Shown here: positions 1 to 11,072 of the stretch, one piece after another | How positions within the stretch are numbered: the stretch's first letter is position 1 | Layout of the letters: every line of letters starts with the position of its first letter | Program-made: the position numbers and the translations under genes | DNA from: Panopea generosa | Taxonomy: Eukaryota; Mollusca; Bivalvia; Adapedonta; Hiatellidae | Length of the DNA: 64,000 bases | Direction: 5' to 3' | NCBI GenBank assembly: GCA_029582155.1 | Contig: CM055899.1 | Location: 84,290,056-84,354,055 of the forward strand | Notes under the pieces: model-generated | What the model was told of the DNA's origin: nothing | The model's input: only the letters and a program-made list of their open reading frames with translations | The model's database searches: none

Positions 1-346
1 TAAAATGCAAATACAAAGGTGTTGGCACCGTGTACAAAACAAATTTATAAACTCCAAAAGTAACCATACAGTTTTGTTTCCTAAATATCGATTACATTAC
101 ATATCCAATTTCATATTTATGCTGAATCAATTGCAGTCATTTAGTTGGGACTGATGTCTGCGCACGCACGCAACACACGAATATTGCGATTCGCACGTTT
201 TCGGCCTATCGTGGAGTGCACTTGAACACATGCTGCGCTTGTGGTTACAGCACATTTTTAGTATAAACAGAATCCCAAAATAACAAGCAATAACTAAAAG
301 AGGGATAGGATAAACGCAAGAGCGGAACGTTTTCCCACAACATAAA
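1..346. other. Intergenic, no gene seen
   Basis: AT-rich sequence with no coding frame, RNA gene or clear repeat that I can support. Confidence 0.4.
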
Positions 347-347
347 G

Positions 348-403
<56 letters not shown>

Positions 404-404
404 G
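347..404. repeat. (GTT)n microsatellite
   Basis: About 19 uninterrupted GTT triplets. On the minus strand they read as a run of CAA codons and so make a spurious poly-Gln frame. That frame runs into a SINE, has no coding character outside the run, and is not a gene. Confidence 0.95.
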
Positions 405-477
405 CATGGTGTTTAGCGTCGCTTCAAACAATTTTTCAATCATCTTGCAACAGTGTCTACTTGAGACAGTATTCCGA

Positions 478-703
478 GAGCTGTCACACTGGAGTATCAT
501 GCTGCAGACACATGGTGTGATACCCCCCCTCCCAGCCACATTATACTGACACCGGGCCGACCAGACCTAGAACTTTCCTCCAAATGCTGATCGTCAAGCA
601 AGGAAGCTCCTTATACCATTTTTAAAGTCTTTGGTATGACCTGGTCAGGGATCGAACCCACGACCTTCCACATGCGAGGCGGACGCTCTATCACTGCGGT
701 CAC
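478..703 (-). mobile_element. tRNA-derived SINE, family I
   Basis: Read on the minus strand, a tRNA-like head starts near 703 and contains a B-box-like GGTTCGATCCC, followed by a body ending near a CATGATACTCC-type tail. The plus-strand copy at 11533-11775 shares both head and tail, which makes this a dispersed element and not a tRNA gene. The tRNA origin is inferred from the box B motif and the family organisation. The exact ends are uncertain by some tens of bases. Confidence 0.7.
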
Positions 704-1239
704 AACATAAAGGGAGCATGGTGAAAATGCACATGGCAGCCCGTGGTGACCACACGCAGTATTGGCGGTAAAATAAAGTAATTGGGTAGTTATTTTTAAG
801 ATTTAATAAGTCAAAACGCTACAAATTAACTTTTGTTATGTTTTGACATGTTATTAAAAATGAAATGATTTTGTTATGTGTAAATCAATTGTTTATTTGC
901 CTTTATTAATCTCTGGCATACAAGTGAAATCACAAGTGTAAGGTTTCTAATGAAGTTGCGTGAACTTTCAGAAAACTGTTTTTGGAAAATTCATCTTAAA
1001 TATAGACTGTCCCTCTGGTCAGTACTGAGTGTCAGAAGACACCGTCAAAAGATATTAACCTCTCAACGCCGAGGTCATAAATTCGGTCCTTACTCCGTCG
1101 CAGCTTGTCTTCACTACCTGCCTAAGAATGTCCAAAAATAAAAAAAAGATGACTGTTACTTAGTTGTCTGCGTGGTCCGAAATTGAATATTATGTGTGTA
1201 GACCCTTGTTTTTTCTATGTTGGAACAGGACTCACTCAC

Positions 1240-1462
1240 CCAAACCCACCCACCTACTCACTCACTCACTCACTCTCTCTCTCTCTCTCTCTCTTATTTA
1301 TTTACTCACTCATTCGCTGACTTACTGACTCACTCTCTCATTCACTCACTCACTCTCTCATTCATTCACTCACTCACTCTCGCACGCACGCACGTACGCA
1401 CGTACGTACGCACACACGCACGCACACACGCACGCACGCACACACACACGCACGCACGCACT
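1240..1462. repeat. Composite simple repeat (CTCA, CT, ACGC, ACGT)
   Basis: Successive tracts of CTCA/CTCACT, CT dinucleotides, and ACGC/ACAC/ACGT. A long open frame reading Thr-His, Ser-Leu and Arg-Thr repeats crosses it but is a consequence of the repeat. Confidence 0.9.
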
Positions 1463-2158
1463 TATGCCATATTGCTATGTTATAAAAAATTATCGATCAT
1501 GTTTGTATCTGTTAGGTTCTGGAGAAACCAAATATTATATAATATCATTGTGCTTTCCAATATTCTTTTTGGAAATCCACACATTTTATTTCACTTATTT
1601 CACGTAGATCTAGGTTAAAAAAAATCATAGCTTATCATACGTAATGATGATGCAATTTGTAAGAGGTATTATTCACCTGGCTTCTGTGTGACCATTAAAA
1701 CGAAAAAAATATACAACTGTGTTTATTATATTTTAAATGTACAAATGTATTAATATCACATCGTTATTATAAATTATATATAATTATTATCAAGGACTTG
1801 TATATAATTCCTTGATATTATATAATACTACGTATTTGAACTCACCTGGTTCGTTCCGGGTGATTGTTTACATTTGTAAACAAATGCGCGTGGATACTTG
1901 CTCTTGTCATACTGCGCGTTACGTAAGATTAAAATGTCTAAAAATAGATACCGACTGTTAACAGTGGGGATTTCCTCGTATGTAATATATATAATATTGG
2001 AATTACTCACACTAAACAAAGCATACGCTAACATTCAGTTAAGTACTTCGTACTCCACAACGTCTATATCTTCAGAGTTATATTTCAATTTCATAAAACG
2101 ACGAAATAATTCAACGTGTGTATAAAGAAGGATATCAGATTATTTAAGTTACTGTTTA
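1463..2158. other. Intergenic, possible upstream region of BH3-like gene 1
   Basis: No supported gene. A small open frame from an ATG at 1934 would encode about 63 residues with one hydrophobic stretch. It has no recognisable motif and I do not call it. A promoter or 5' exon for the gene at 2252 could lie here, but I see no decisive TATA box or initiator. Confidence 0.3.
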
Positions 2159-2251
2159 ATGTTTGTCTATATGAATACCGCCAGGAATATCGTAAAGGAT
2201 CCACTTTGGGAATACATTATTAAGCAAAGACGAGATTCGCTTACACAGACT

Positions 2252-2449
2252 ATGGATTCTACAACAGAACAAAAGATGGTCGGGTGTCAATTAAGACAAA
2301 TTGGTGATTTAATGATAAAAATACATGAAGAAAAACGAGCGAATCGCGCCGAGAAGATGGAACAGCTGAAGCTGACCATGCGGACATTGTTGATGAGTCT
2401 GATGCGGGGAATGGCGGAGATTAACAGATATAGAGACTGCATCTCATGA
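2252..2449 (+). CDS. BH3-only-like small protein 1
   Basis: Predicted 65-residue protein. Residues 10-25 contain VGCQLRQIGDLMIKIH, which fits the BH3 pattern: conserved Leu14, a hydrophobic residue three positions on (Ile17), the Gly18-Asp19 pair, then Met21 and Ile24 on the same helix face. Residues 26-40 are charged, and 41-54 form a short methionine/leucine-rich hydrophobic segment. BH3-only proteins insert this helix into the groove of anti-apoptotic BCL-2 proteins; that role is inferred from the motif. The start at 2252 is preferred because it has A at -3 and G at +4 and gives a Met-Asp-Ser start like the paralogues. An in-frame ATG at 2159 would add 31 residues. TGA is followed 8 nt later by CAG|GTAAGG (donor 2457/2458), and an acceptor ends at 2881, giving a 424-nt intron after the stop. 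No BH1 NWGR motif is present, so a multidomain BCL-2 protein is unlikely. A chance motif match remains possible, but the two related genes downstream argue against it. Confidence 0.6.
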   Translation: MDSTTEQKMVGCQLRQIGDLMIKIHEEKRANRAEKMEQLKLTMRTLLMSLMRGMAEINRYRDCIS

Positions 2450-2457
2450 TGAGACAG

Positions 2458-2881
2458 GTAAGGTGTTTAACACTAGCAGCATAATTCCTACTTCATACGT
2501 TGGTAAACACATGTAAACACATGTAAAGTAAACACATCTTAACACATAATAATTAAACACATGTAAACATATGTAAAGTTTACACAAGTAAAATAAACAC
2601 ATGTAAAGTATATACATGTAAAATCAACACATGAATAGTAAACACACGTTAAGTAAACACATGTTTGATGCCCGACATCTCAAACATATCATCTATAAAC
2701 TCTGCTGCAGTATATGGATTATCTTCTAAAAGCTATTAAAACCCCAAAACAATCGTTCTCTCAAGTTCTTTTCAAATTTCTTACAAGAGTCAGGATGATA
2801 TATGTAAAGCTGCAGATACCATGCTACAGGTACTGAAAATATTGTAATCAATGACTCATTATGTTTCTATTTATATTTCAG
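2458..2881 (+). other. Predicted intron just after the stop of BH3-like gene 1
   Basis: The donor CAG|GTAAGG and an acceptor after a pyrimidine-leaning stretch ending TTTCAG bound 424 nt. The exon junction would fall 8 nt after the stop codon, close enough to escape nonsense-mediated decay under the usual 50-55 nt rule. The following exon (from 2882) has no clear coding frame, and its end is not defined. Confidence 0.5.
2503..2659 (+). promoter_or_regulatory. Cluster of GTAAACA (forkhead-type) motifs in a degenerate repeat
   Basis: GTAAACA occurs at 2503, 2513, 2528, 2563, 2638 and 2653, with ATAAACA at 2594. This is the core recognised by forkhead (FOX) factors. The sites sit in a degenerate AACACATGTA-type low-complexity repeat inside the predicted intron of BH3-like gene 1. 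The density may simply reflect repeat expansion. Regulatory function is inference only. Confidence 0.3.
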
Positions 2882-3889
2882 GTGTTCTGCAAAAGTGGCC
2901 ACTCTAAAAAAACAAAATTATTCCTGGCGAATGATACGACATAACTGCAGTGTCAGGTTAATACGACACATGTCAGGTTAATAAGACGCATTACGTTACG
3001 ATGCAAGTTTAGGTGGGGGAAGAAGCACCAGAAGTAAACAGTTTTAATTTTGAACCACACACCGAGACTCAATATAGCTTACAACGACCGAGGAGAGACA
3101 AATATATATGCTTATACATAATATGCATATACCATACCCAACCCAGCGAGTACAAACTTTATAATATTCATTGCAAAAGGACTAAAATAGTTGTGAAATT
3201 AGTTATCAAGACAAAGGAAACAATAATATAAATCAACGTTTATCATACGAGTGAGTAGACACAATATCGACGTGACAAATATCGACATTATCTGTGTATA
3301 CGGGAGATAAGACCCGTGTTATGTTTATTTAATACCTGACAACACGGAGGAACCCGACTGAACGTTAGGAGTGTTTAAAATTTAGTTCAGTCACAAATAT
3401 GTTTATAAGTCATACACATGTTGTCACAAAGGACATAATTATACTTGCTACTATTTCTGATATCATATTATGAATACATTTTCACTATGAATGGACATTA
3501 CCTAAATGGATATAAAATGAAAGTTAAGGTTTGTGATTTACGTTGTAATAGATAAAACATTTTCAAAATAGTGTTTTGGATTGTTTTTTGTTTATTGTTG
3601 GTGTGGTATTTATGTTAACAGTACGTTGTTTTACGATTGAATAGTTATATTTCTTTGATAAAATTAAAATATAAAATGTGATTTCTTCTTTGTTTTATAT
3701 ATAGATCTATTTATATAAACAGTAACACCGATACCACATATTCTTGATTCAACTGAATGAGACGTGTTCAATCAAGAAATAGTCGTAGAGACCCCATTGT
3801 ATAAAAATATAAAACACTAAATAATATACAAAAACGAGCAAACCAGTGTAAACAATCATCTCTCAGTGTATGTTTATTTTAGTTAAAAC
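2882..3889. other. Possible 3' exon of BH3-like gene 1, then intergenic
   Basis: The segment just after the acceptor may be 3' untranslated exon. No AATAAA is convincingly placed to end it. The remainder is AT-rich with no gene that I can support. Confidence 0.3.
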
Positions 3890-4060
3890 TTATTTATTTT
3901 ACTTCGATTGTGAAACAAGTTCTTACGACTTAGAAAAATCACGCCCGAAGTCTTCCAGGGTAGATCCCGTACTAAGCATAAGGGGAAAAGGTGTCTAGCT
4001 CAAGGACACCACACATTGTAGTCGCCTTTCAGTTTGTACACGATTACACTGTGAACATGG
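3890..4060 (-). mobile_element. SINE-like element, family V
   Basis: On the minus strand it carries blocks shared with 19930-20115: a GTCCTTGA stretch, ATGCTTAGTAC, a CTTCG(A/G)GCG(C/T)GAT block and a terminal TTTCACAATCGAAGTAAAA. The two copies are in opposite orientation, as expected for a dispersed retroelement. Ends are approximate. Confidence 0.6.
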
Positions 4061-4353
4061 GGCCACCCTTAAAAAAACTTGTTTGCCGTGCTCCTATCTA
4101 CTCACTCAAAATTGCAGTTACCCAAACCTTTTTATTGCCCTTCAAAGCGTTTAATTTATGATTTCTGTCCTTTTTTCTTTAAAATGACTATGCAAAATCA
4201 AAATTTGGCACAAAAAAAGCTACCTACATACCTCAAAACTATACTGGGTCGGAGCATAGCAAACAAACATTTTTTAAGGATAACCTATTTGAAACCTTTT
4301 CAGTATTGAAATAAGTCCTGGATGCGGTTTACCGCCGTTTTTAATACACCATA

Positions 4354-4355
<2 letters not shown>

Positions 4356-4403
<48 letters not shown>

Positions 4404-4444
4404 AGATAATTATTAATATCACAAATAATTATCTCCATATATAT
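4356..4444. repeat. (AT)n tract with 21-bp perfect inverted repeat
   Basis: A run of AT dinucleotides to 4400 leads into a perfect 21-bp palindrome: arms 4394-4414 and 4424-4444, separated by 9 nt and containing GGAGATAATTATT. A related GATAATTA-type arm with an AT tract recurs near 4511-4545. This looks like a small inverted-repeat element with microsatellite expansion. It could extrude as a cruciform. Confidence 0.8.
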
Positions 4445-4545
4445 CTATCATGCATTGTGAATGAGCATCTGAAAAGATCCCAAAAATCGTAAATTCCGTT
4501 GTTGTGAATTTAATTATCTCCCATATATATATATATATATATAGA

Positions 4546-7177
4546 AATCATAGTTGTTGGTAGAGAAGACCTCAAAATGAATCTGACTAGAACCACCGCC
4601 TTTCCGCAACTTACTATCAAACATTCGCACATTAACTCTTTGGGCAAAATTTACTTCTAAACCAATATTTCAGCGGTGAGAGTTAAGTAGAGATGAAACA
4701 GTGGCATGGACCTCTTAGTCATCTAGATCACAAGAGAGAGTGGAAGGACCCTTCAGGGGGAAGGAACGAAGTCAATAGACGATAAACGCAGGCTCATGTC
4801 TGCTGCTTGTGGAAGATATAAACTATTATCACGTTAAACACCATTTACATATAGATACCATTGCATAATGGATTTACTGTTGGTACAGTCAAGTAAACAA
4901 ACAACTATTTTTCCTATCATTAATATCAATGAAAATAAAACGCAATAAAAAAGATTTCCCAAAATATATAACGTATATTTACAATGTATACAATTTCTAT
5001 TTAAATTATTATTTAAAATTAGACAGCACGCGACAGTTTAGATGTTTAGATAAGATATCTTTCTTTTCACATATGTATTGTTATTACGTCTTCTTTGGTG
5101 ATTTATCTGTCTGACAAGCTATATTTTTACCACTTAGTGACCTTTTGTTTACTAAAAGGTGACTGGTTTAATTCTTTACTTTGATAGCTACATAACTATA
5201 GGGTCAGACACAAAGTTAATCTTGTAACGGGCTAACTCATAATACTATTAGATCCTACTACTGTATTTCAAAATAAATCTCAAATCAAGGTTGAGAGATA
5301 TACGATTGCGAAGTAAACCTTCAACATGATAAAGCGTGCAAACTTAATTATGACAAACTGTGTGCTGATATAACGATTAGAAATGTTAATAGTGCATTTG
5401 ATTTGTCGGGCTTTCCAGGTCAATGATGGCATTATGTGGGTTATATAGATAACGGACCTTGTATACGCCTGGCGTTGTATAATGTGTATGAAAGTACAAA
5501 AATATATCTGTAATTGTTAAACGTCGTCTTAAGCATATTAAAGTTATGTATGGTTATCCGTGATATTGCTGGGAAAATACCCCCATGACACGTGCGTCTG
5601 AGTAGAAAGTAGCCAGACATTCAAAGTCAATGAGGCAATTTCACATCTGAATTTGCTGGTACGACAACCCCCCCCCCCCACCCCTCGCCCACCCCTGCCC
5701 CCTCCCCACCCCACCACACACCCACCCATTGAAACTGTTTAGGTCCTTTAATGCATTAATTGCGTTTTCCTGTTATTTCAGAGCAATTTTAAGCTCATAA
5801 ATAATGATTAAACAAGAGGGATACAATGTAATTCATTTTAGTATTTCAGAAGGATCTTCTTTCTTTTTTTCTTACAACGTGATTATGCGAAATTCATACA
5901 ATGTAAAATGACAAGACTTATACCATGTGTAAAGTCAGTCATCATGATATTGTAGTTTCAATAATAGGTACAATGATTCCTTCAATGAAACCCAGTTACA
6001 GTTTATGAACCATCCAATACAGGGAGTGGAGTTTGTTCCTACACCTCTCGTTTCTTGGGGTTTATTGTTTTAATGTAGAGCATTAATGAGTAATCTAATA
6101 TGTTTTCATGAATATAATGTATTTATTTTAAATGTTGAACCGCTGGACAGATATATTTGTACCCTGGGTCCGCCAACGATATGTTTGGTTATGCGAAAAT
6201 ACTTAATGTTAACATTAACTCTCAACAAAACATCAGAAATAGAATACATATTACATGTATAATGTACATTAGTATGCTGCAAATAAGTAATCGAAAATTA
6301 AAAAAAGTTTTGTTTATGCACATTAAAATGAAGCTTCTATATGGGATATGGGACTTATGAGTAAGTATGTCTTGAACATGACGCGTTGGAAATGAAACAT
6401 GCAGTTATAAAACCATGCCGAAACATTTATACAAATGTATACTGTTAATGGAATGGTTTGTACTAAATAAAGACACCAACTCATTACTTCGTTAGAATTT
6501 CAGACTGATTCAAAGGGAACTCCCTTGTTTAGGATATAGCAAAAGTATACCGAATGACGCCATGCCCAAGTTGGGCTTCAGTCAGAAATTATAACGCAGG
6601 TACTCACGTCAACTTTTTAAAATAACAATGTTTCGCTGTTGCTATATTTATTCCATTTCCAATCATCTTTTGCCTATATATCTCTATACATAGTACAACT
6701 TTCATCGTATACAGTTTAACTGGGTGATACAATAATATATCACTGTATTTTCTATGAAAGGTAATTTTTATAATATGACAAAAGAGAAGAGATCGGATGC
6801 AACTATTAACCAAAGTTTTCTGCCCTAACATGGCCAATTGCCAAACTCTTCTGATAGTCGATGACAAAAGCTTTGAAAGCTATATATAAATATATGGTCG
6901 GAACGCGTGAGCCATTACCTGCATTTGGTAAAACCCAATGCACCGAAGGGAAGATAGAGTGATGACAAACATCATACAGATTAAAAAGCTCTGAAATTAG
7001 AAACTGGTTTCCTTGAATATGTTTTCACTATAAAAGGTGAAAGACAAAATATTAATTTACATAATATAATATCATAACTGCTGCAGTTCTGATTTTACTT
7101 GACAACTGAGTTTCTACATAAAGTGACATAATCGTAGCTTATGTATTGTAAACTATATAAAACTGAGAACTTTAATT
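4546..7177. other. Intergenic between BH3-like genes 1 and 2
   Basis: No supported gene. There is a C-rich, G-poor low-complexity tract at about 5669-5730, whose minus-strand Gly-rich frame is spurious. The rest is AT-rich with only short open frames lacking recognisable motifs. Confidence 0.4.
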
Positions 7178-7423
7178 ATGGAATCAGTCTCTACGGACGG
7201 CGATTACACTTTCACCGAGTACGTTACCAACACGGACGTGTTAAGAGAAAACAGAAACCTTGGCAGCCAGTTAAGGATAATGGGTGACCAATACACAGCC
7301 AGGTGTATAAACAACACCTGCACCGCAAATATCAACATTATTGATCGTTTCGCAGTGGTTTTATTGAATTCAGTTTGGAAAGGGGCCGCAGTCATGTACT
7401 ATTACAGAGATTCATTTCCGTAA
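7178..7423 (+). CDS. BH3-only-like small protein 2
   Basis: Predicted 81-residue protein. Residues 28-43 read LGSQLRIMGDQYTARC, a BH3-type core with Leu32, Met35, Gly36-Asp37 and a hydrophobic Tyr39. Residues 58-77 (FAVVLLNSVWKGAAVMYYYR) form a hydrophobic segment that could anchor the protein in the outer mitochondrial membrane, as in other tail-anchored BH3-only proteins. The ATG has A at -3 and G at +4 and starts Met-Glu-Ser, like genes 1 and 3. It is the most divergent of the three, with Ser for Cys before the core. TAA is followed 15 nt later by AAAG|GTAATT (donor 7438/7439), and a candidate acceptor TTAG ends at 8124, giving a 686-nt intron after the stop, the same arrangement as in its relatives. 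Expected role: a pro-apoptotic ligand of BCL-2 proteins, by inference. Confidence 0.55.
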   Translation: MESVSTDGDYTFTEYVTNTDVLRENRNLGSQLRIMGDQYTARCINNTCTANINIIDRFAVVLLNSVWKGAAVMYYYRDSFP

Positions 7424-7438
7424 TATAAAAAAATAAAG

Positions 7439-8124
7439 GTAATTAATAATTTCTTTCTAATATACCTCACGGTATAGCGGTTGTTTTTCGTTTAAAAAGA
7501 ATTATCACCAAACAACAGACATAAAGGAATTCTTCATATTTCTCTTTTAAATTATATCTGATACTGTGATGACGAGATAGCGAAATAGAGCATTTGTAAA
7601 CTGGATTTAATCTCCTGCGTGACAGTTTTGCCATTGCATGGTCCATTCAAGGTGGTATCCTTCTGTATGTTTGTCTTTATTTTATATATTCTATTAGTTA
7701 AAATTAGTTTCAATATATCCTTCATTTGATATAAATACGCCCTTATGAACAGTCAAACTTGGTTTAATCAATAATAAGATTAAAGGAATGAAAGGTATTA
7801 TGTTTTATACTTTGTCACAGTACAATAACATGGCACACGACCATGACTCATATAAGGTATATATACATGTATTAATACTACGTGCTTAAATTATGTTATA
7901 TTCGGACATTATCTCAGTGGGAATAATTCTATATTAAATATTAAATTAATTACTGTTTTTAGTTATTGTTTTTCGAAAGATTTATATAGATTCAATTAAC
8001 TATTTATGTCATTATATTAAACTAAGACGAATTAGATAACAGCACAATTTGATTGACATATGGTAATATATATGTGGAAGTAATGTTGCTTGTATTTTAA
8101 TATTAAAGTTGTTTGATTTGTTAG
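7439..8124 (+). other. Predicted intron just after the stop of BH3-like gene 2
   Basis: Bounded by AAAG|GTAATT and ...TTTGTTAG. It parallels the introns that follow the stop codons of genes 1 and 3. Expression is not shown. Confidence 0.4.
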
Positions 8125-8392
8125 GTGGAAGATGTATACAGACGATCATGAAATCCCAGGCAAGACTTTTGATCCACTGGTGGAGACTGTTGCAACCAGT
8201 ATGGCCGTTATTGTTGGCATACATTCCGGAACGAAACTGCCTGCATTTGAATTAATTGAGAAAACAATCATGACACTGGTGTCAACTAATACACAAACAA
8301 CAACAACACAGTGGCGTTAACGAAGATACACACACGACAATGTTGCCAACTAAGACAAAAACAAAACGACAATATTGTTAAAGACGAATAAA
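8125..8392 (+). other. Possible terminal exon of BH3-like gene 2 with AATAAA
   Basis: It begins after the acceptor at 8124 and contains AATAAA at 8387-8392. A 62-codon open frame (8132-8320) lies within, but its 3' part overlaps degenerate repeats of a GTCAACTAA(G/T)ACA-type unit, so I treat it as probable untranslated sequence. Confidence 0.3.
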
Positions 8393-9466
8393 CAGGACAT
8401 TGATGTCAACCAAGACACATGCAACACAACATAGATGTTAAAATGAAAGCCATGTCTTAAACTAACTTAACTATCTTAATTTATATGAAACTATTATAAT
8501 ATATTTCTGATATATGATTGGCCAATTTTTTGGTAATATAACAATAAGACATTTTGATTGTTATATAAGTGTTTCCCTTGACATTGGAAATGATAACCTT
8601 GACTCTGAAAAGGATAAGAGGATTTAAAGGATAATATAATAATATGTTTAACCCTGATTGTCTTTTAATAGTTCAATATTTAAACATGAAAACAGGGTTT
8701 AATTACGACACTATTGTAGAGCTGTGTTTGATACAGTAGATATGGTGTTGATCGCTAACGCCAGGCTCGAACCAATGACCCTGAAATCAACAATACCATG
8801 TTTTCGTCTATACAGTAAACGAATTCGAGAAGGCGGTTCGCATAAACTCTCGGCTTTCTTTGTGACCAAGTTAAAAATGTAAATTATAATATAATATTAT
8901 AATGGTTTACAACAATGTATATACCTAATGTTCAGAAACGTTGATTTAAAGTATTAAATAAAAGCATTATGAATATTACTAACTTTTCTCTCAATTAATA
9001 CACTCATCATTATAATGGAGTAACACTGGCGTATATTTTACTTGAACGCTTAAAATCTGATTTTGTCTGATAATTAGAAATTCTTTAATCAGTGTCATTG
9101 TTACCTTGATGTATTCATCTCAAAATACCATGAATTTAAAAATCTGCTTAGCATGGCATTAAGGTAACACTGCTTTGAACAACGGGGCCTGTAAATGACA
9201 TCCTTTTAATTGGAAGATTAAAATCTAATACGCACTTCTACGGATCTGCGTATAATCCTCGTCCGTCTGTATGCTACATAACTGGTAGATGAAGTAACTA
9301 ATTTAATATATTCTGACCAAGCTGGACTCGAACTCATGACTTCAACTTCTGCTAGTATCGAGCATGATTCCTATCAAATATCTTTTTATAAAAATATAAA
9401 CTTAATTATAATGTTCATGTAAAATAATTCTAAACCGCATCGTTGAGGTATCTTTGTATAATTAAG
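8393..9466. other. Intergenic, no gene seen
   Basis: AT-rich sequence without a supported gene or clear repeat. Confidence 0.4.
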
Positions 9467-9625
9467 TACAGTTAAACCTGTGTAAGCTGTCACCTCTATA
9501 AAGCAGTCATATTTCTCAATTTCTATGCTTTCAGAGTAAATTAAACTGAATTAAGCAACAACCTGTCTTAAAAGGCCACTTTTACTTATTCCCTTGACTT
9601 GCTGCTTAAGACAGGTTTTACTGTA
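9467..9625. mobile_element. MITE-like element with about 21-bp terminal inverted repeats
   Basis: It begins TACAGTTAAACCTGTGTAAG and ends with the near-complement CTTAAGACAGGTTTTACTGTA, giving about 159 bp with imperfect terminal inverted repeats and no coding capacity. A 51-bp internally deleted relative lies at 11022-11072. Related sequence with the CTGTCTAAGACAGCCAC motif occurs near 26818-26945 and 34523-34660. Confidence 0.65.
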
Positions 9626-10414
9626 TTTATAACGTGTATACTTAAATGATGACATATTATGTCAATATGTATGAAACCATTTTGACATAAGAACAACACA
9701 TACATAGATATATGTAGCTCTTAGCTAGCAATGACAAGTACGTGCAGGGCCGTGAATGAGAGGTGTAAAATCGATTAAGATTATTAATGATCTGTTTATT
9801 AACTAATCGACGGAGCGATTGTGCATTTGGCAGGCTGTTGACTGCTCATGTGAGAGATCACGAGTTATCAAACATGCAACCAGATAGTCCTCAGTAATAA
9901 AACTCATTACTGTTTGTAAACAGGTAAAATACTCGACAGCGGTTCACAAAAGTTCTGAGTTAAGTTACGATCGGGCTCAAATGATTTAGTGCAAAACGCA
10001 GTCACTACCAAATATTAAATTTTATAACCCAAATTACTACATTCTCGTAGTCTTTATACAAGAAATACGTACTGGTGACACTTAACGTGACATTTGACCT
10101 GACAATGGTATAAAGATTCCCTCACGTGGACATGTAACACAATTAACAACGAAACAACACTGCACGTGCATCAACGAGGCGATTTACATGCTCATCAAAT
10201 ATATTAACTCTAAATAAGTTCAGCCTGCCAGAAAAAAAATCTAACCATCATTGGACGTAGCACTTTAAAGAGCAAAGCCATCAGAAGGCTCAGACATGTA
10301 TACACATCGATAAACACATTCGGCAGCTTATATACCATTACTCTTTGCACACGGTCTCATATTAAACATTCAAATTCATTTTTGCATAGCGGCAGTATTT
10401 ATTTTGTTTAAGGG
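9626..10414. other. Intergenic, no gene seen
   Basis: No coding frame or clear repeat that I can support. Confidence 0.4.
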
Positions 10415-10640
10415 TCCTTCGTGGCCGAGTGGTCTAAGGCGCCGCCTGGGGACCGCTAAAGTCGGAAAATCGAGCCTCGCTATCTCATAAGCTTTATGTG
10501 AGAAAGTTTGTCAGTTACTTGCAGTACGGTGGTTCTACTCAGATTCTTTCCAACGTCGTCCTCCACCAATAAAACTGGATATGCCATATTAACGTGAAAT
10601 TTGCTAAAAAAAAGTGTTTAATCATATCAAAAAAGCAATG
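10415..10640 (+). mobile_element. tRNA-derived SINE, family II
   Basis: The head reads GTGGCCGAGTGGTCTAAGGC, a tRNA-type A box (Leu/Ser-like). The body contains GGTGGTTCTACTCAGATTC and CACCAATAAAACTGGATAT, with an A-rich/GTTTAA tail. The copy at 43305-43530 shares the body and tail. The T-arm is degenerate, so it is not a functional tRNA gene. Confidence 0.75.
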
Positions 10641-11021
10641 ATATGATTCAGTTTGTTATTAAAATAATTTTGCTAAAGTTAGATAAAAATAGATCATGAT
10701 AATTTATGAAGCGTTTAAATTGTCACCTGTCAAACGTTCTGTTTAATCACCAGTTACTATACTAATGCTGTGATGTAATCTTTGACTCATTCTTCTTATT
10801 GATATTTCATGCCAGACTGGAAGGAAATAAACTTGTATACTCATGTCATGTTGATATAGGCACTTGTGGCTGTTAAAAGGTTGGCCAAAACATAGGGAAG
10901 TAAATGTACAAGGTTATTGACTTTGTACTTTGTTTTAGAATCGTGACATTAACAAAGCCAGCAATCAATATAGGGTATACTCCTATACAACATAAGACTC
11001 ATACCTATTTTTATTGATACA

Positions 11022-11072
11022 TACAGTCAAACCTGTGTAACCTGTGTCACCTCTATGACAGGTTTGAATGTA
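11022..11072. mobile_element. Deleted derivative of the TACAGT MITE
   Basis: It starts TACAGTCAAACCTGTGTAA and ends TGACAGGTTTGAATGTA, 51 bp in all. The ends match the element at 9467-9625 but most of the interior is missing. Confidence 0.6.

Noticed and set aside
294..539. Minus-strand frame with a poly-glutamine run
   Set aside because: Produced by the GTT microsatellite joined to a SINE; no coding signal outside the repeat.
1217..1618. 133-codon plus-strand frame rich in Thr, His, Ser and Leu
   Set aside because: Translation of CTCA/ACGC simple repeats.
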